A DNA stretch of 64,000 bases, taken from NCBI GenBank assembly GCA_039621445.1, contig CP154956.1, positions 49,688,826 to 49,752,825 of the forward strand, given 5' to 3'. The notes beneath the pieces were generated by a model, which searched no databases, was not told the origin of the DNA, and worked only from the letters and a program-made list of their open reading frames with translations. Positions 36,612 through 46,040 of this stretch are shown piece after piece. Positions within the stretch are counted from its first letter, which is position 1, and every line of letters begins with the position of its first letter. A program made the position numbers and the translations under genes. This stretch comes from Euglena gracilis (Eukaryota; Euglenida; Euglenophyceae; Euglenales).

Positions 36612-36982
36612 TCAATTGGAATCCGGGACCCAGCCGTTGCGGCAGGCCCGGGCGACGTAGGCCCGGAGGCCTGTCCGGCCCCCCCGGACGACCACTTCGT
36701 GGTGCCGACAGGTCAGGTGCCGGGAGAGGCAGAAGAAACACCACTCCTCGGCGTCGGCCATGCCCCGCCGCACGAACGTGCGGGAGGCCACCACCCGCTC
36801 CCCGGCTCATTCCGGGTGTAGGAGTTTTTGTGGGGGGGGTGGCGCTCCCACAGGTCCGCGTAGACCTCCTCACTCCCGAGGAGGAGGAAGGGGGCCGACG
36901 TCTCCGTGGCCTGAGCGACCGTAAAAGGCACAGGGGTCAGAGCGCCAAAAAAAAGGAAGGAAAGAGAGCGAGGGAGCACCAA
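36612..36982 (-). pseudogene. possible small Cys/His-containing PLV protein
   Basis: Two minus-strand stretches in different frames: ETSAPFLLLGSEEVYADLWE (about 36800-36920), then ADAEEWCFFCLSRHLTCRHH and a basic end stopping at 36612. The C-x2-C plus H and C-x-H-H spacing could bind zinc. A frame change near 36790 would join them into about 115 residues. Not recognised, weak support; it may be the right-most PLV gene. Confidence 0.3.
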
Positions 36983-37139
36983 GAGTCAGAGGCAGCGTGC
37001 TGGTGGTGGTGGCGAGCGAGGCCGATGGAGGGGGAGCACGCTTTGGCTGATCCCCACGAGTGAGTGTTTTTAAAAAATAATTTCCCTCCCGTCCTCGGTA
37101 GTAACGAACTTTTTTCAAAAAAAATTTTCTGTTTTTTTT

Positions 37140-37362
37140 TCCGAGGGGAGGGGTTTCCGAGAAAATGTCCCGCATTGCCATAAAAAACACTTTTGGTCAA
37201 AAAAAATTTTCAAAAAAAATTTCGACTTGTATTTTTTTTTCGGGGGGGGGGCGAAAAAATTTTTTTCCGAGAAAATGTCCCGCTTTGCCAAACACTTTTG
37301 GTCAAAAATTTTTTTTTCAAAAACATTTTCCACTTGTATTTTTTTCGGGGGGGGGAGAAAGT
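37140..37362. repeat. tandem duplication, about 110-bp unit, two copies
   Basis: CCGAGAAAATGTCCCGC starts at 37157 and again at 37267. Each is followed by a stretch with ACACTTTTGGTCAAAAA, then CACTTGTATTTTTTT or GACTTGTATTTTTTT and a G-run. AT-rich, in contrast to the PLV to its left. Confidence 0.75.
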
Positions 37363-37787
37363 AAAAGAAGAATGTGAAGAAGTCACAGACAAAGGAATTG
37401 TCTCAAAGAATTATCTCAAACCCCGCTTGACTTGGAATTGTCCCAAAGAACTATATCAAACCACGCTTGACTTGCTAGCTATTCTCTTGCCCTCTTTGCC
37501 AACAACCGCGGGCTGCGGCGGCATACACGGACAGGGACGGGCGGGGCCACCTCCTCTGTCTGCGCTGGGGCTGTCACTTGATTCACAGCGGAGGGGAATG
37601 TAGAAGATTCAGCCACAGGGGCTGGCAACTCAACAGAATTCAGAACTGAGAGAAATCACAGAGAACAGAGATCACACAGAAAAACGAAAACATACTTTCA
37701 TACACCAGCCACAGACTGACAGAACACCAGGCATGAACCATATCAGGTGTTTTGGGTACTTCAGTTTTCAATGAACCAACAGCACAC
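37363..37787. other. no gene recognised
   Basis: Mixed-composition sequence with a partly repeated segment (TTGACTTGGAATTGTCCCAA near 37427 and the similar CTTGACTTGC region near 37467). No open frame of note. Confidence 0.4.
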
Positions 37788-37790
37788 CCC

Positions 37791-37952
37791 GTAATGCTTC
37801 ATGCATTACACCCCCCCGTAATGCATCATGCATTACACCCCCCCGTAATGCATCATGCATTACACCCCCCCGTAATGTATCATGCATTACACACCCCCGT
37901 AATGCATCATGCATTACACCCCCCCGTAATGCATCATGCAATACACCACCCA
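37791..37952. repeat. 27-bp minisatellite, six units, each a near-palindrome
   Basis: Units begin at 37791, 37818, 37845, 37872, 37899 and 37926. Each is GTAATGCATCATGCATTAC plus a C-rich spacer. The 19-base core is its own reverse complement except for the centre, so every unit can form a hairpin. Confidence 0.9.
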
Positions 37953-38030
37953 AAAAAACCACAACCCAACCAACCAACCAACAAAACTGAGATAACCGGA
38001 AGTGGTGGAACCGGTGGCGCTGGTGGGCCT

Positions 38031-38165
38031 GCAGCTGGCTTAGGCCGTGCTGCTCGGCCTGCCGTTGGAGGACGCGGTGGTGGACTGCCTGCAGCTGGCT
38101 TAGGCGATGCTGCCAGGCCTGCCGTTGGAGGACACGGTGGTGGACTGCCTGCAGCTGGCTTAGGC
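38031..38165. repeat. 60-bp tandem repeat, 2.2 units
   Basis: GCAGCTGGCTTAGGC recurs at 38031, 38091 and 38151. It lies in a plus-strand open frame (37752-38438) that would encode a G/A-rich 20-residue repeat, but that frame also reads through the minisatellite and has no other coding sign. Confidence 0.75.
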
Positions 38166-38738
38166 GGAGCTGGGCACACCAATGATGGGGCTGCTGTCCG
38201 GTCAGCACTTGGCTTAGGCAGTGGTGGAGTTGGCGGCCTCCACGTTCGAGCAATGGCCCGCTGGGCCTTTTGCGGCTCTGGGGAGGCTCTGGAGGGGCTC
38301 GCGGCACGAACTGGCTACTGGGGCCTTCGGAGCTCCGAAGCTTTGGGGCTCTGGCTTCGGCTCACGAAGGGGCTCGGCCTCGAGCTCAGGGAGTGGTTCT
38401 TCGGGATAAGGCACCTACACAGACACATAATACAATAACACAGACAAACACATAATACCATTTCATCATCACGCCATTGATAATATTCTGGTTCAATTTT
38501 GACTGTATGACAGTTTGACGAGATAGCCATCAAGTTTCTGAGAGAAAAATATAATGTAGTAACATACATACGTGGTATGTACGTCGCGCTGGGGTGTTTT
38601 TCTGATTCCTACTGTCCTTTCCAACATCACCCCCACAGAAACTACAATAACAGCATTTCACACCGTCAGGTCCGTACTCAGTCAAGGGGGGGGGGCTTAA
38701 AAAATCTCGTTAGGAAAAGAATACCTCGGGATCCTCCC
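38166..38738. other. no gene recognised
   Basis: A short CTCTGG/GGGGCTC-rich stretch to about 38400, then unique AT-rich sequence. No coding signal supported. Confidence 0.4.
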
Positions 38739-39477
38739 CTACCTTACCTTCGTAACAATCGTCAGCGTCCTTGGGAAGGATGTCCATGTCAGCAGGCAGG
38801 CCCAAGACAGAGGGAGCTCTTCGACAAAGTCCACCACTTGAGACAATCTGGCAGGCACACGTTGAAATAATGGATCGGAGATGCCCAGTCCACCGCATCT
38901 GATGGCCAGGGAAACTTGCAACCATTCTTCTGGGGTGCAAAGGGAGCCGACCATGCCACTGAATGTTTCCCGAAGAATTCCCGACAATGTCTTGCATGCC
39001 GCTGTTGAAGAGGAAATTTTGCAGGCGCGCAAGAGGTCATTCACTTTGCAAGCGGATAAACAAAAACGAAGCAAGGTGAATTGCACATGCGATTGAAGTA
39101 GGTGCTGCAGTACTGTGCAAGAACGTCGGAGGTCTTCAATGCGCCTATTCCAAACTTCTTCACAGTAGCGGTCATCTTGGGGGTGGTGAACAGGGACCCC
39201 CAAAACTTTCAAACCAGAACCAGCAACAAAGGCACTCAGTATTTGATGTAAGGGGCTGTCCTGTAAGGGCGTGCCAGGGGGAATGCAAGGGACACCTTCC
39301 GTTGATGTGAACTCTGGTCCCCACAATCGACATTTTGCAGGGTTCACGGCCAACCCAAGCGTGGCTGCCTCGCGGATCAAAAAGGCAAGGGCGGTGTGCA
39401 ATTGGGCTGGCGATCCCAGCAGATGGGCGTCATCCAAGTACCATCCCTGCCATTCGACCAAAGGTGAGAGGCCCTCA
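38739..39477 (-). pseudogene. LINE-2 RT: motif C (YLDD) to thumb and beyond
   Basis: Open on the minus strand from the insertion at 39478 to 38739. GWYLDDAHLLGSPAQLHTAL carries the catalytic DD. Then LGLAVNPAKCRLWGPEF (motif D), GSGLKVLGVPVHH (motif E), CTVLQHLLQSHVQFTLLRFC, and LQVSLAIRCGGLGISD. This is the typical order of the RT fingers-palm-thumb end. The upstream part of the same open frame (39478-39893) lies inside an inserted element and is not RT. Confidence 0.85.
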
Positions 39478-39483
39478 CAAAGG

Positions 39484-39925
39484 AGGCTAGGCGCGCCGCT
39501 CGGGGGGGTCCGGGCCCCCCCCTCCCCCCCCCCCCGCGTGGCCCCTGCGCGGCCGCCCGCGCGGCCGCACGCCGCCCCCTGGACCCCCCCTCCCCCCACT
39601 GTGCCTAGCATAGCCAAGAAAAAAAAAATTGGTGAAAAAATCGCAATTTTTGAGGCCCAAAAATGACCAAAAATAACCATTTTTGACACAAAATGGCAAA
39701 ATTTGGGGCCCGCGCGCTCTGCGCGCGGCCCAAAAAACAGTTTTTTGGTCAAAAATGGCTCAAAATGGCAAAAAATGACCACCTTTTGGACCCGAAAATC
39801 ACCGATTTCAGGATGCGTTCTGCCCGCGCGGCCGCCCTCGGAACCCCCTCCCACCCCCTCCCCCCCCCCGCGGCCGCCCGCGCGGCCGCTCACCCCCCCA
39901 GCCCCCCCCCACTGTGCCTAGCCTC
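39484..39925. mobile_element. MITE-like element, family M1 copy 1 (442 bp) inside RT
   Basis: Flanked by CAAAGG at 39478-39483 and 39926-39931. Ends are AGGCTAGGC and GCCTAGCCT (inverted repeats). Internal: a second CACTGTGCCTAGCATAGCC near 39597, a GC-rich foldback around GCGCGCGCTCTGCGCGCG, and AT-rich blocks of AAAAATGACCAAAAA type. Removing it with one CAAAGG rejoins RT motif B to motif C in one frame. No protein is encoded. Two related copies lie at 44803-45163 and 45405-45812. Confidence 0.8.
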
Positions 39926-39931
39926 CAAAGG

Positions 39932-40028
39932 TCTTGCACACCCCAGGCGAAAGCTGCAGGTCCGCATGGGTCGCCTTGTTGAGCTCCCCTCTGGGAAGGC
40001 AGACAATGGGGGGTCGGCACCTGCAGGG
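39932..40028 (-). pseudogene. LINE-2 RT fragment: motif B
   Basis: Minus strand encodes HCLPSQRGAQQGDPCGPAAF then AWGVQDL, the fingers-palm motif with Q-G-D-P. Bounded on both sides by inserted elements. Confidence 0.75.
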
Positions 40029-41223
40029 GTGTAGAAGGAATTTTTTCTCGGGGGGGGGCGAGATCCTTGACAAGGCCCAATACAACATTGTTTTGTTTTT
40101 TTTTTGCCGCCCGAAGGACGGCGAGACGGTGGCGCTTTTTGGCATTGAATGTGACAGAAAAAACGTGCAATTTTTTGGCACAAACCCATGAACAAAAAAA
40201 AGAGTTACCGATGCATTTTCCCAAAAAGGATCCCCAAAAAGAAGAAAACTTGTCAATAGAAAAGCTTGCTTTCAATTTTGAATTTTATAAGCCAAGGCAA
40301 AATACATGTGTTTCTTGTTAACACCTGAAGGGCGGCGAAAAGGCAGTGGAAATGTTCACAAACAACAACCCAAATTGAAAAAAGAAAGATTTCCGCCCCC
40401 TCCGACCCATGAGTTCTGGACTTGTTTTGCAGGGGTGTAGAAGCAATTTTTTCTCGGGGGGGGGGCGAGGTGACAAATGCCTGATGTAACCATTGTTTTT
40501 TTTTGCCGCCCGAAGGGCGGCAAGACAGTAGCACTTTTTTTGAAAGATGGCATTGAATGTGACACAAAATGTGGCAATTTTTGACATCATGGCACAATCC
40601 ACCACAGTTTCGACATTCAAGCCGCCCAACGTGCGGCAAGAGACGGTGATGCCTTTTGTGTTTTGAGCTATCAAAAAGAGGGATTTCAAAAGGAGTGCAA
40701 AATGCGGGAAAAGAGACAGTAATGAGAGTTCCCTCCCAAAACCCGCCCCCTCCGAGCTGTTTTGCATGGAACAAAAAAACAATTGCCGCCCGAAGGGCGG
40801 ATAGACGGTAATGCATTTTCCCCAAAGGCTTCCCCACAAAAAAGCCAAATTTGCAACAGAAATGGTGTGATGTTTAAAGTTTTTAATTTCGACGCCAAGT
40901 CAAGGTGCATGTGCTTCCTGTTGCCTCCCAAAGGGCGGCGAGACGGTAGTGAGATACGCACAAACAATTGAAAAAAGAAGAAATTCTCCCCCTCTGACCC
41001 ATGAGTTTTGGACTTGTTTGGCCGCCCGTAGGGCGGCGAGACGGTAGTGACCTCCAACAGCAATAACACCAAAAGGTTCAATTAAAGTTGAGCTTTTAAT
41101 GTAATAAATTGAAAAGGCACAAAGAATGTGGTGAGAAAATTGCACACTTTTCAAAAAAATTCTTTCTTTCCAAAATCTCGGGGGGGGGGCGGCCGCCCCC
41201 CCCCGACAACCCACTTCTACACC
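40029..41223. mobile_element. 1.2-kb element with GGTGTAGAAG inverted ends and internal repeats
   Basis: Left end GGTGTAGAAG at 40029, right end CTTCTACACC at about 41214-41223. The left-end block (GTGTAGAAGGAATTTTTTCTCGGGGGGG) recurs directly at about 40432. Inside lie seven variants of a GC hairpin. No protein frame found. It interrupts the LINE-2 RT between motifs A and B. Confidence 0.55.
40106..41050. repeat. seven dispersed copies of a GCCGCCCGAAGGGCGGC hairpin module
   Basis: Copies at about 40106, 40322 (degenerate), 40505, 40621, 40785, 40926 and 41021. Several are followed by GAGACGGTAGTG. The stem GCCGCCC/GGGCGGC with a 3-base loop is perfect in the best copies (41021-41037), and stem changes in others are partly compensated. 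Confidence 0.7.
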
Positions 41224-41228
41224 TATGG

Positions 41229-41600
41229 GCACCAGGCATTTGCTAAAGGACCCGGGGGGGGTACTGGCTAGCCAATCAGCTGGACACTGGACTAGATAGA
41301 CCCGGGGGGGGGGGTCCGGGGGTCCCCCGGACCAGAAAAAATGAGGTTTTTAACAGGTTTTTGGCTGATTTTGTTCCAAAAATTCCCAAAAATGGCCAAA
41401 AACGGGCATTTTTGGCCATTTTTGGGTGTCCCAAAAAAAATTCGGCGCTTCGCGCCGGTCACTGGAAAAACAATTTCCACTAGCTAGCCCTGCTAGCAGA
41501 CCCCACCCGGGGGGGTTTGCTAGGAAACCCACTAGCCAAATTTGGACTAGCTGCAGTCCAACCCCCCCAGGGGGTACTGCAATCCCTTAAGCAAATGCCT
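41229..41600. mobile_element. short element with ACCAGGCATTTGCT inverted ends
   Basis: Left ACCAGGCATTTGCTAAAGG at about 41231. The right end, read in reverse, is ACCAGGCATTTGCTTAAGG at about 41586-41602. The interior has GC-rich ends and an AT-rich centre with repeated AAAAATGGCC-type words. Non-coding. Confidence 0.55.
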
Positions 41601-41830
41601 GGTCGGCACACCCCTCCCCCCCCCCCCTCACCGACCCCCTCGCCACGCCATTTTACCCCCCCTCCCCCCCGTTTTCAGACCCCCTCGCCACGCCATGTCA
41701 GGCCCGCCAAAGAACATTTTCTTGGCAAACCGCCGCGCACTCCTCCCCCCTCCATCCGGGACCCCCTCTCCACGCCAAAAACCCTCCCTCCCCCCCCCCT
41801 AGCCGCAAACCTCGCCACGGCGTGCCGACC
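41601..41830. mobile_element. short element, family M2 copy 1 (GGTCGGCAC ends)
   Basis: Starts GGTCGGCACACC, ends GTGCCGACC. The reverse complement matches 42193-42430 along its whole length (CTCGCCACGCCA blocks, CCGCCAAAGAACATTTTCTTGG). C-rich on this strand. Non-coding. Confidence 0.65.
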
Positions 41831-42187
41831 CCCCAATGGTTTCCACAATACAGCTTGCTGTGTTTGGCGTAGCACGAATCCGGCCAAGGGCACACTTCTG
41901 GGCATCGTCTACGGATGGATTGCAGGATTTTTTCCCGTGTCAAGGAGTTGAAGGCATTCCTGAAATCCACTTGAAGCAGCCCCCAGCAATTGTCTCTGTC
42001 CGAGTGCAGAGTGTCCACCGTCTGTTGGATTCCCATTGCGATCAGTGGACATGCATTCGGCACACCAACGCCACATTGTGGAGGTCTGAGTTCTTTCAAA
42101 GCGTTTACCACTGTGGGATGACGCATGAGACATTTGCCAACCAATCGGCGGAGTGTTTCACCTGTTGCGCTTGGGCGAGTGCCTTCA
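41831..42187 (-). pseudogene. LINE-2 RT fragment: motif A region
   Basis: Minus strand: the GETLRRLVGK block, GVGVPNACPLIAMGIQQTV, and LLQVDFRNAFNSLTREKILQ with the first catalytic D, ending near KHSKLYCGNHW. Bounded by two inverted copies of element M2. Confidence 0.8.
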
Positions 42188-42192
42188 TCACA

Positions 42193-42430
42193 CAGGGGGG
42201 TCGGCACGCCGTGGCGAGCCGTCCGGCTAAGGGGGGGGGGAGGGGGGTTTTTGGCGTGGCGAGGGGTCCCGGATGGGGGGGGGGAGGGGTGCGCGGGGGT
42301 TTTCCAAGAAAATTTTCTTTGGCGCGGCTGACATGGCGTGGCGAGGGGGTCTGAAAAGGGGGGGGAGGGGGGGGGTAAAGTGGCGTGGCGAGGGGGTCGG
42401 TGAGGGGGGGGGGAGGGGTGTGCCGACCCC
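42193..42430. mobile_element. short element, family M2 copy 2, with TCACA duplication
   Basis: Flanked by TCACA at 42188-42192 and 42431-42435. Inverted relative to 41601-41830. Non-coding. It interrupts the RT between STRLTPLRKQ and GETLRRLVGK. Confidence 0.65.
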
Positions 42431-42435
42431 TCACA

Positions 42436-42628
42436 CCGTGTGCCCCACAAGGTTTTCAAAAGCATCCTCTTCCATTGCTGTTTGTTTGTTTTGTTTTCGC
42501 AGAGGTGTCAACCTGGTGGAGGAAAGAATTGGGGCCATGCCGGGGTGAACACCGTTTGTAATTGCCCGACAGATGAAGGTATCAAGCACTTGGAGGAAGT
42601 CGTCTTCCACAAGCCCCTGGAATCCGGA
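42436..42628 (-). pseudogene. LINE-2 RT fragment: motif 1/2 region
   Basis: Minus strand: FQGLVEDDFLQVLDTFICRA, HPGMAPILSSTRLTPLRKQN, then NLVGHTV to the insertion. This is the usual stretch upstream of RT motif A. Confidence 0.7.
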
Positions 42629-42868
42629 GGGATGAAAATACCGCGCTGCATTAATTACAGAATGGATTAATTCCGCTCACTGGGCGAGGTTCCATAACTG
42701 GCGATCTGGACATCATTCTGGCACGGCGGCCGGAATTAGGATCAGGCAAAAATTAATCTGGATCGCGGAGTGAGTCTTTTCTGTCTCACAGCGAAACGAT
42801 CAGGCGTCTGGCAGGCTTTATTAAAGAGCGGTATTAATCCATTACTACCGAGCAGTATTTTCATCCCC
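42629..42868. mobile_element. MITE-like element with GGGATGAAAATAC inverted ends
   Basis: Left GGGATGAAAATACCGCGC at 42629; right AGCAGTATTTTCATCCC ending at about 42867. About 240 bp, AT-rich interior with TTAAT words near both ends, non-coding. It sits between two adjoining RT fragments. Duplication not certain because of a C-run at the right border. Confidence 0.6.
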
Positions 42869-43533
42869 CCCGGTAGTCTCCAAACAAGGCCTTGAGGTGG
42901 TCAGGTCTCAGGCCAGAAGGACCCGGTGCGGATTCCTTTGGGAACCCGAATATAGCTTTGCGCAAATTTGCAATCGCTCTTTTGTGTTTTCCGGGTCCGA
43001 AGGAAAGGTCATCGTTTGGGAAGAGTCGGACACGGGGATGCACGGTGGAGGCTCTGGTGGGTGAAGGTCACGCAGCCTTTGAATCACTTTTGGGTCATTT
43101 GCTGTTCTGAACCCCCTCGGAGGTGAGCTCTCGGCACGGTTTTGAGATAGCCCCGTGGCCAACAAGGCTTTCAATGCGAGAGAGGAACCGTTCTTCAGTT
43201 GCCTTGGCCGCCAGTGCTGTTTTTTACCTTGTCTGTCTGCCTTGTGGCTTTTGTGGGAGACTGGAGTCCAACCAAGAATCAAACACAGGACGGGTGACTT
43301 ACAGGCGAGCTCGTTCTGCAATTTTTATCCCCACCATCGCTCGGTTTGATCGCCCGCCACGCTGCACAGGACAAAACACTGCTTTGGGGAAGGCCCACAA
43401 GGCGTGCAGGGTTTCCCAGCCAGGTTCCCTGTTGAAATGCCTCAGCAGTTGCAAGTGGGTTTGATTGACATTGAGGGGGCTCCACGCGGCAGGTATACAA
43501 GGGTGCCTCGATCATCAAAAGAAATTTCCTCAA
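42869..43533 (-). pseudogene. LINE-2 RT N-terminal part
   Basis: Minus strand, more than one frame: upstream block around FNREPGWETLHALWAFPKAV, then VIQRLRDLHPPEPPP, then IANLRKAIFGFPKESAPGPS and GLRPDHLKALFGDY. These are the usual stretches preceding RT motif 1 in algal LINE RTs. At least one frame change near 43050 and stops upstream show decay. Confidence 0.65.
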
Positions 43534-43825
43534 AAGTAGGATGAAGGGATGGTGGGCATGGAGCAGAGAATGGCGTTACCCCAGCAATGTGATTTTGGCC
43601 AATGGGGGTTGGTGGGGGTCTAGCTGGGGCTGGTGACGGTTGGGGTGACAAAATGGTTTTCAATGTCAAGTCAAAACTGCTGCAAAACGTGTCACAGTTT
43701 TAGGTGTAACATGTGCTGTGAAAACTGAGGGTTTGCCACTTCGATTGATCAGAAGTTTGGGATGCAATGCAGAAAACAGAAGAGAAGACCCTGGAGCTGA
43801 AAGTAGCACTTAATGGTTGGCAGAT

Positions 43826-43945
43826 GGGGGGCCTTTGCAGGCACAAAGGGGGGGGGGGCTTTGCAGGCCCATGATGAGGGGCCTTTGCAGGCCCAGATGG
43901 AGGGGCCTTTGCAGACCCAAAGGGGGGGCCTTTGCAGGCCCAAAA
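43826..43945. repeat. minisatellite of GGGGCCTTTGCAGGCCC
   Basis: Five units of about 26-30 bases with core GGGGCCTTTGCAGGCCC, where CCTTTGCAGG is nearly self-complementary. Spacers differ between units. Confidence 0.85.
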
Positions 43946-44589
43946 GGAACCAGCAGGGCTGAGCATCTACTTGTTGCTACTTGTTACTTAGTGTACGTGT
44001 ACAAGTAATAGGACTTGTGCCTTGGTGTGTTCTCCCCTTGAAATTCTTCGTTTTTCTTTGTCTGGAACTCAGAATCCAACTATGTGAAGGATACGGAATA
44101 TATTGATGCAGTTTTTATGGAACGTCGAAGCAGGTATGCCCCCCTGAAGGTGACTTTTGAATAATTGTTCTCCTGGTCTTTTCTGGTGCATCTAGACCAC
44201 TTTCAAAAATTTGCCATTTTTTCCAAAATACGCTCCTCTGGGTGACAACTTTGAGTGACACCCTCTTGTGTGGCAGGTCTTCTATTGTGCTTTCTGTTTT
44301 TCTATCATTTTCTGGCGGTCCATATTGTTTTCTGGTGGTTTTACATGAAGGAACTTTGCTTCCATTAACAGAGAACACTTGCTGCAGCTCTGTCTTTGAC
44401 CTGTGTTTTGGGAGTGTTTTCACCTGGCATTGTGTGCTTTTAACTTTGGGAAATGTGGCTCCATTTTGGAAATTTGCCAGATTTGCCAATGTTCTTTTTT
44501 TCCGTCCCATTTGTCCGTCATCCATGTTGTGTTTCACGTGTGATTCTTCCACTCAAAGTTTAGAATGTGAAGTTTAGTCAAAGTTACAA

Positions 44590-44590
<1 letters not shown>

Positions 44591-44619
<29 letters not shown>
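44591..44619. repeat. GAA microsatellite
   Basis: About nine consecutive GAA triplets. Confidence 0.95.
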
Positions 44620-44620
<1 letters not shown>

Positions 44621-44802
44621 GAAGTTATTGGCAGCTGCTGTCATGGTCCTGTGGTGTTTGGCAGAAAAAACACAGGACTCTGTTGTTGTTAAATGCACAC
44701 GTTCTTTTTTGGTTTTCTCCTTTGCTTGTGTTTCCAGCCTTTGTCTTCCTGAAAATTTTATCGCAAAACAATTTTATTTCAAAAAGGGGGTCTTTGGTGG
44801 AA

Positions 44803-45163
44803 AGGAGGCGCGGCCGCTCGCCCCCCCGAACCCCCCCCCTCCCCCCACTGTGCCTAGCATAGCCAAGAAAAAAAAGTTTGGTGAAAAAATCATGATTTTT
44901 GAGGCCAAATGACAAACTTAGGACACAAAATGCCAAATTTGGGGGCCGCGCGCTCTGCGCGCGGCCAAAAAAGCACTTTTTTGGTCAAAAATGGCCCGTA
45001 AATTGCAAAAAATGACCAATTTTTGGACCCCAAAATCACCGATTTTAGGATGCGTTCCGCCCGCGCGGCCGCCCTCGGACCCCCCTCCCCCCGCTCCCCC
45101 CCGCGCGGCCGCCCGCGCGGCCGCTCGCCCCCCCCAGCCCCCCCCCCACTGTGCCTAGCCTCC
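44803..45163 (+). mobile_element. MITE-like element, family M1 copy 2
   Basis: Same blocks and order as 39484-39925: CACTGTGCCTAGCATAGCC, GCGCGCTCTGCGCGCGG, a copy of the AGGATGCGTTCCGCCCGC block, and the end CACTGTGCCTAGCCTCC. The left end is shortened (GGAGGCGCGGCCGC). No internal protein. Confidence 0.7.
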
Positions 45164-45404
45164 AAAAATCTTCTTCCCAATGCCACCAGCTTGAAATCCC
45201 GGTTTCTTCGTCCGAAAAATACCCTGGAACCCGGGGGGTGCAAACCCACCGCTAAAAATTGGCAAGCCCACAACCCAGGTTGAGGGGATTCCTGTACAGC
45301 CCTGCCTGACACTGGGGGGGGGTCGGGGTGGGCGGATTCGGCTGGACTCTTTCGTAACTGCAAACGCAAAATTTTCTTAGCCCGAGGACTGGGCCAAAGG
45401 AAGA
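45164..45404 (-). other. spacer between inverted M1 copies, possibly LINE-derived
   Basis: The minus strand is open through the spacer with plausible composition (KILRLQLRKSPAESAHPDPP), but no motif is recognised. Confidence 0.25.
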
Positions 45405-45812
45405 TAGGCACAACGGGGGGTTTTGGGGGGGCGAGCGGCCGCGCGGGCGGCCGCGCGGGGGGGAGGGGGGGTGGCGGGTCCGAGGGCCGCCGCGCAGGCG
45501 GCGCGGATCCTGAAATCGGTGTTTTTCGGATGCGCGGAAAGTGGTCATTTTTTGCCATTTTTGGGCAATTTTTGACCAAAACGTGCTTTTTGGCCGCGCG
45601 CAGAGCGCGCGTCCCCCAAAGTTGCCATTTTATGTACGAAAATGGTCATTTTTGGTTATTTTTGGGCCACAAAAACGTCACGATTTTTTTTTCTTGGCTA
45701 TGCTAGGCACAGTGGGGGGAGGGGGGTTCCAGGGGGGGCGAGCGGCCGCGCGGGCGGCCGCGCATGGGCCGCGCAGGGGGGGGGGTCCCGGACCCCCCGA
45801 GCGGCGCGCCTA
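45405..45812 (-). mobile_element. MITE-like element, family M1 copy 3 (inverted)
   Basis: Reverse complement of the M1 arrangement: GGATCCTGAAATCGGTG, GCCGCGCGCAGAGCGCGCG, TTGGCTATGCTAGGCACAGTG, and the end GCGCCTAGCCTCC. With copy 2 it makes a large inverted pair separated by about 240 bases. Confidence 0.7.
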
Positions 45813-45874
45813 GCCTCCACAGTCGTTTCAACACTGGAACTATGTGAGGCTAGGTCTCCGGGGGGGGGGGGTTT

Positions 45875-46040
45875 CGGACAGAACCGGCGTCCGCCACCCC
45901 TTGTTCAAAGCGGCGTTTTAGAGACGCCGGGTTCAGGACAGAACCGGCGTCCCGGTTCTGTCGTGCGGTTTTAGGACAGAACTGGCGTCCAGAAAACCTG
46001 TGGGGGGGGGGACGCCGGTTCTGTCCTCAACCTGGCGTCT
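45875..46040. repeat. inverted repeats of GGACAGAACCGGCGTCC
   Basis: The word GGACAGAACCGGCGTC or its complement occurs five times in about 165 bases in both orientations (for example near 45878, 45935 and 46010), so the stretch can fold on itself. It may be the ends of another short element. Confidence 0.6.

Larger units (their letters stand above)
11494..37040. mobile_element. endogenous Polinton-like virus remnant (with LINE inside)
   Basis: A GC-rich, gene-dense block whose two recognisable hallmark genes are a double-jelly-roll-type major capsid protein and an FtsK/HerA (A32-like) packaging ATPase. Gene arms point away from about 19.15 kb: minus-strand structural genes to the left, plus-strand genes to the right. 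Many genes share an upstream TGTTGGATMC element. No protein-primed polymerase, helicase, integrase or maturation protease was recognised, and no terminal inverted repeats were found, so the borders (LTR on the left, AT-rich repeats on the right) are approximate. Stops and frame changes in many genes show a decaying integrated copy. Polinton-like virus is preferred over virophage because of gene content, but the group is inferred. Confidence 0.75.
38739..43533 (-). mobile_element. second LINE (different family), RT only, cut by nested elements
   Basis: Reading right to left on the minus strand, RT blocks appear in the correct order: FPKESAPGPSGLRPDHLKAL, STRLTPLRKQ, the GETLRRLVGK block, LLQVDFRNAFNSLTR (motif A), GAQQGDPCGPAAFA (motif B), and GWYLDDAHLLG (motif C). 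Between them lie four to five short non-coding elements with inverted ends. No RNase H or endonuclease was seen. This RT type (GAQQGDP, YLDD) differs from the LINE at 25593-33573 and resembles RTs common in algal genomes. Confidence 0.8.
43534..44802. other. no gene recognised; contains two simple repeats
   Basis: No coding signal that survives inspection. Holds the 43826-43945 minisatellite and the 44591-44619 GAA repeat. The 44130-44560 part is AT-rich unique sequence. Confidence 0.5.

Noticed and set aside
37791-37952. CRISPR-like array
   Set aside because: Repeats are regular but the spacers are the same C-rich filler, the context is eukaryotic, and no cas genes exist.
37752-38438. 228-codon plus-strand open frame
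   Set aside because: It reads through a minisatellite and a 60-bp tandem repeat. Openness is explained by the repeats, and no conserved domain is seen.
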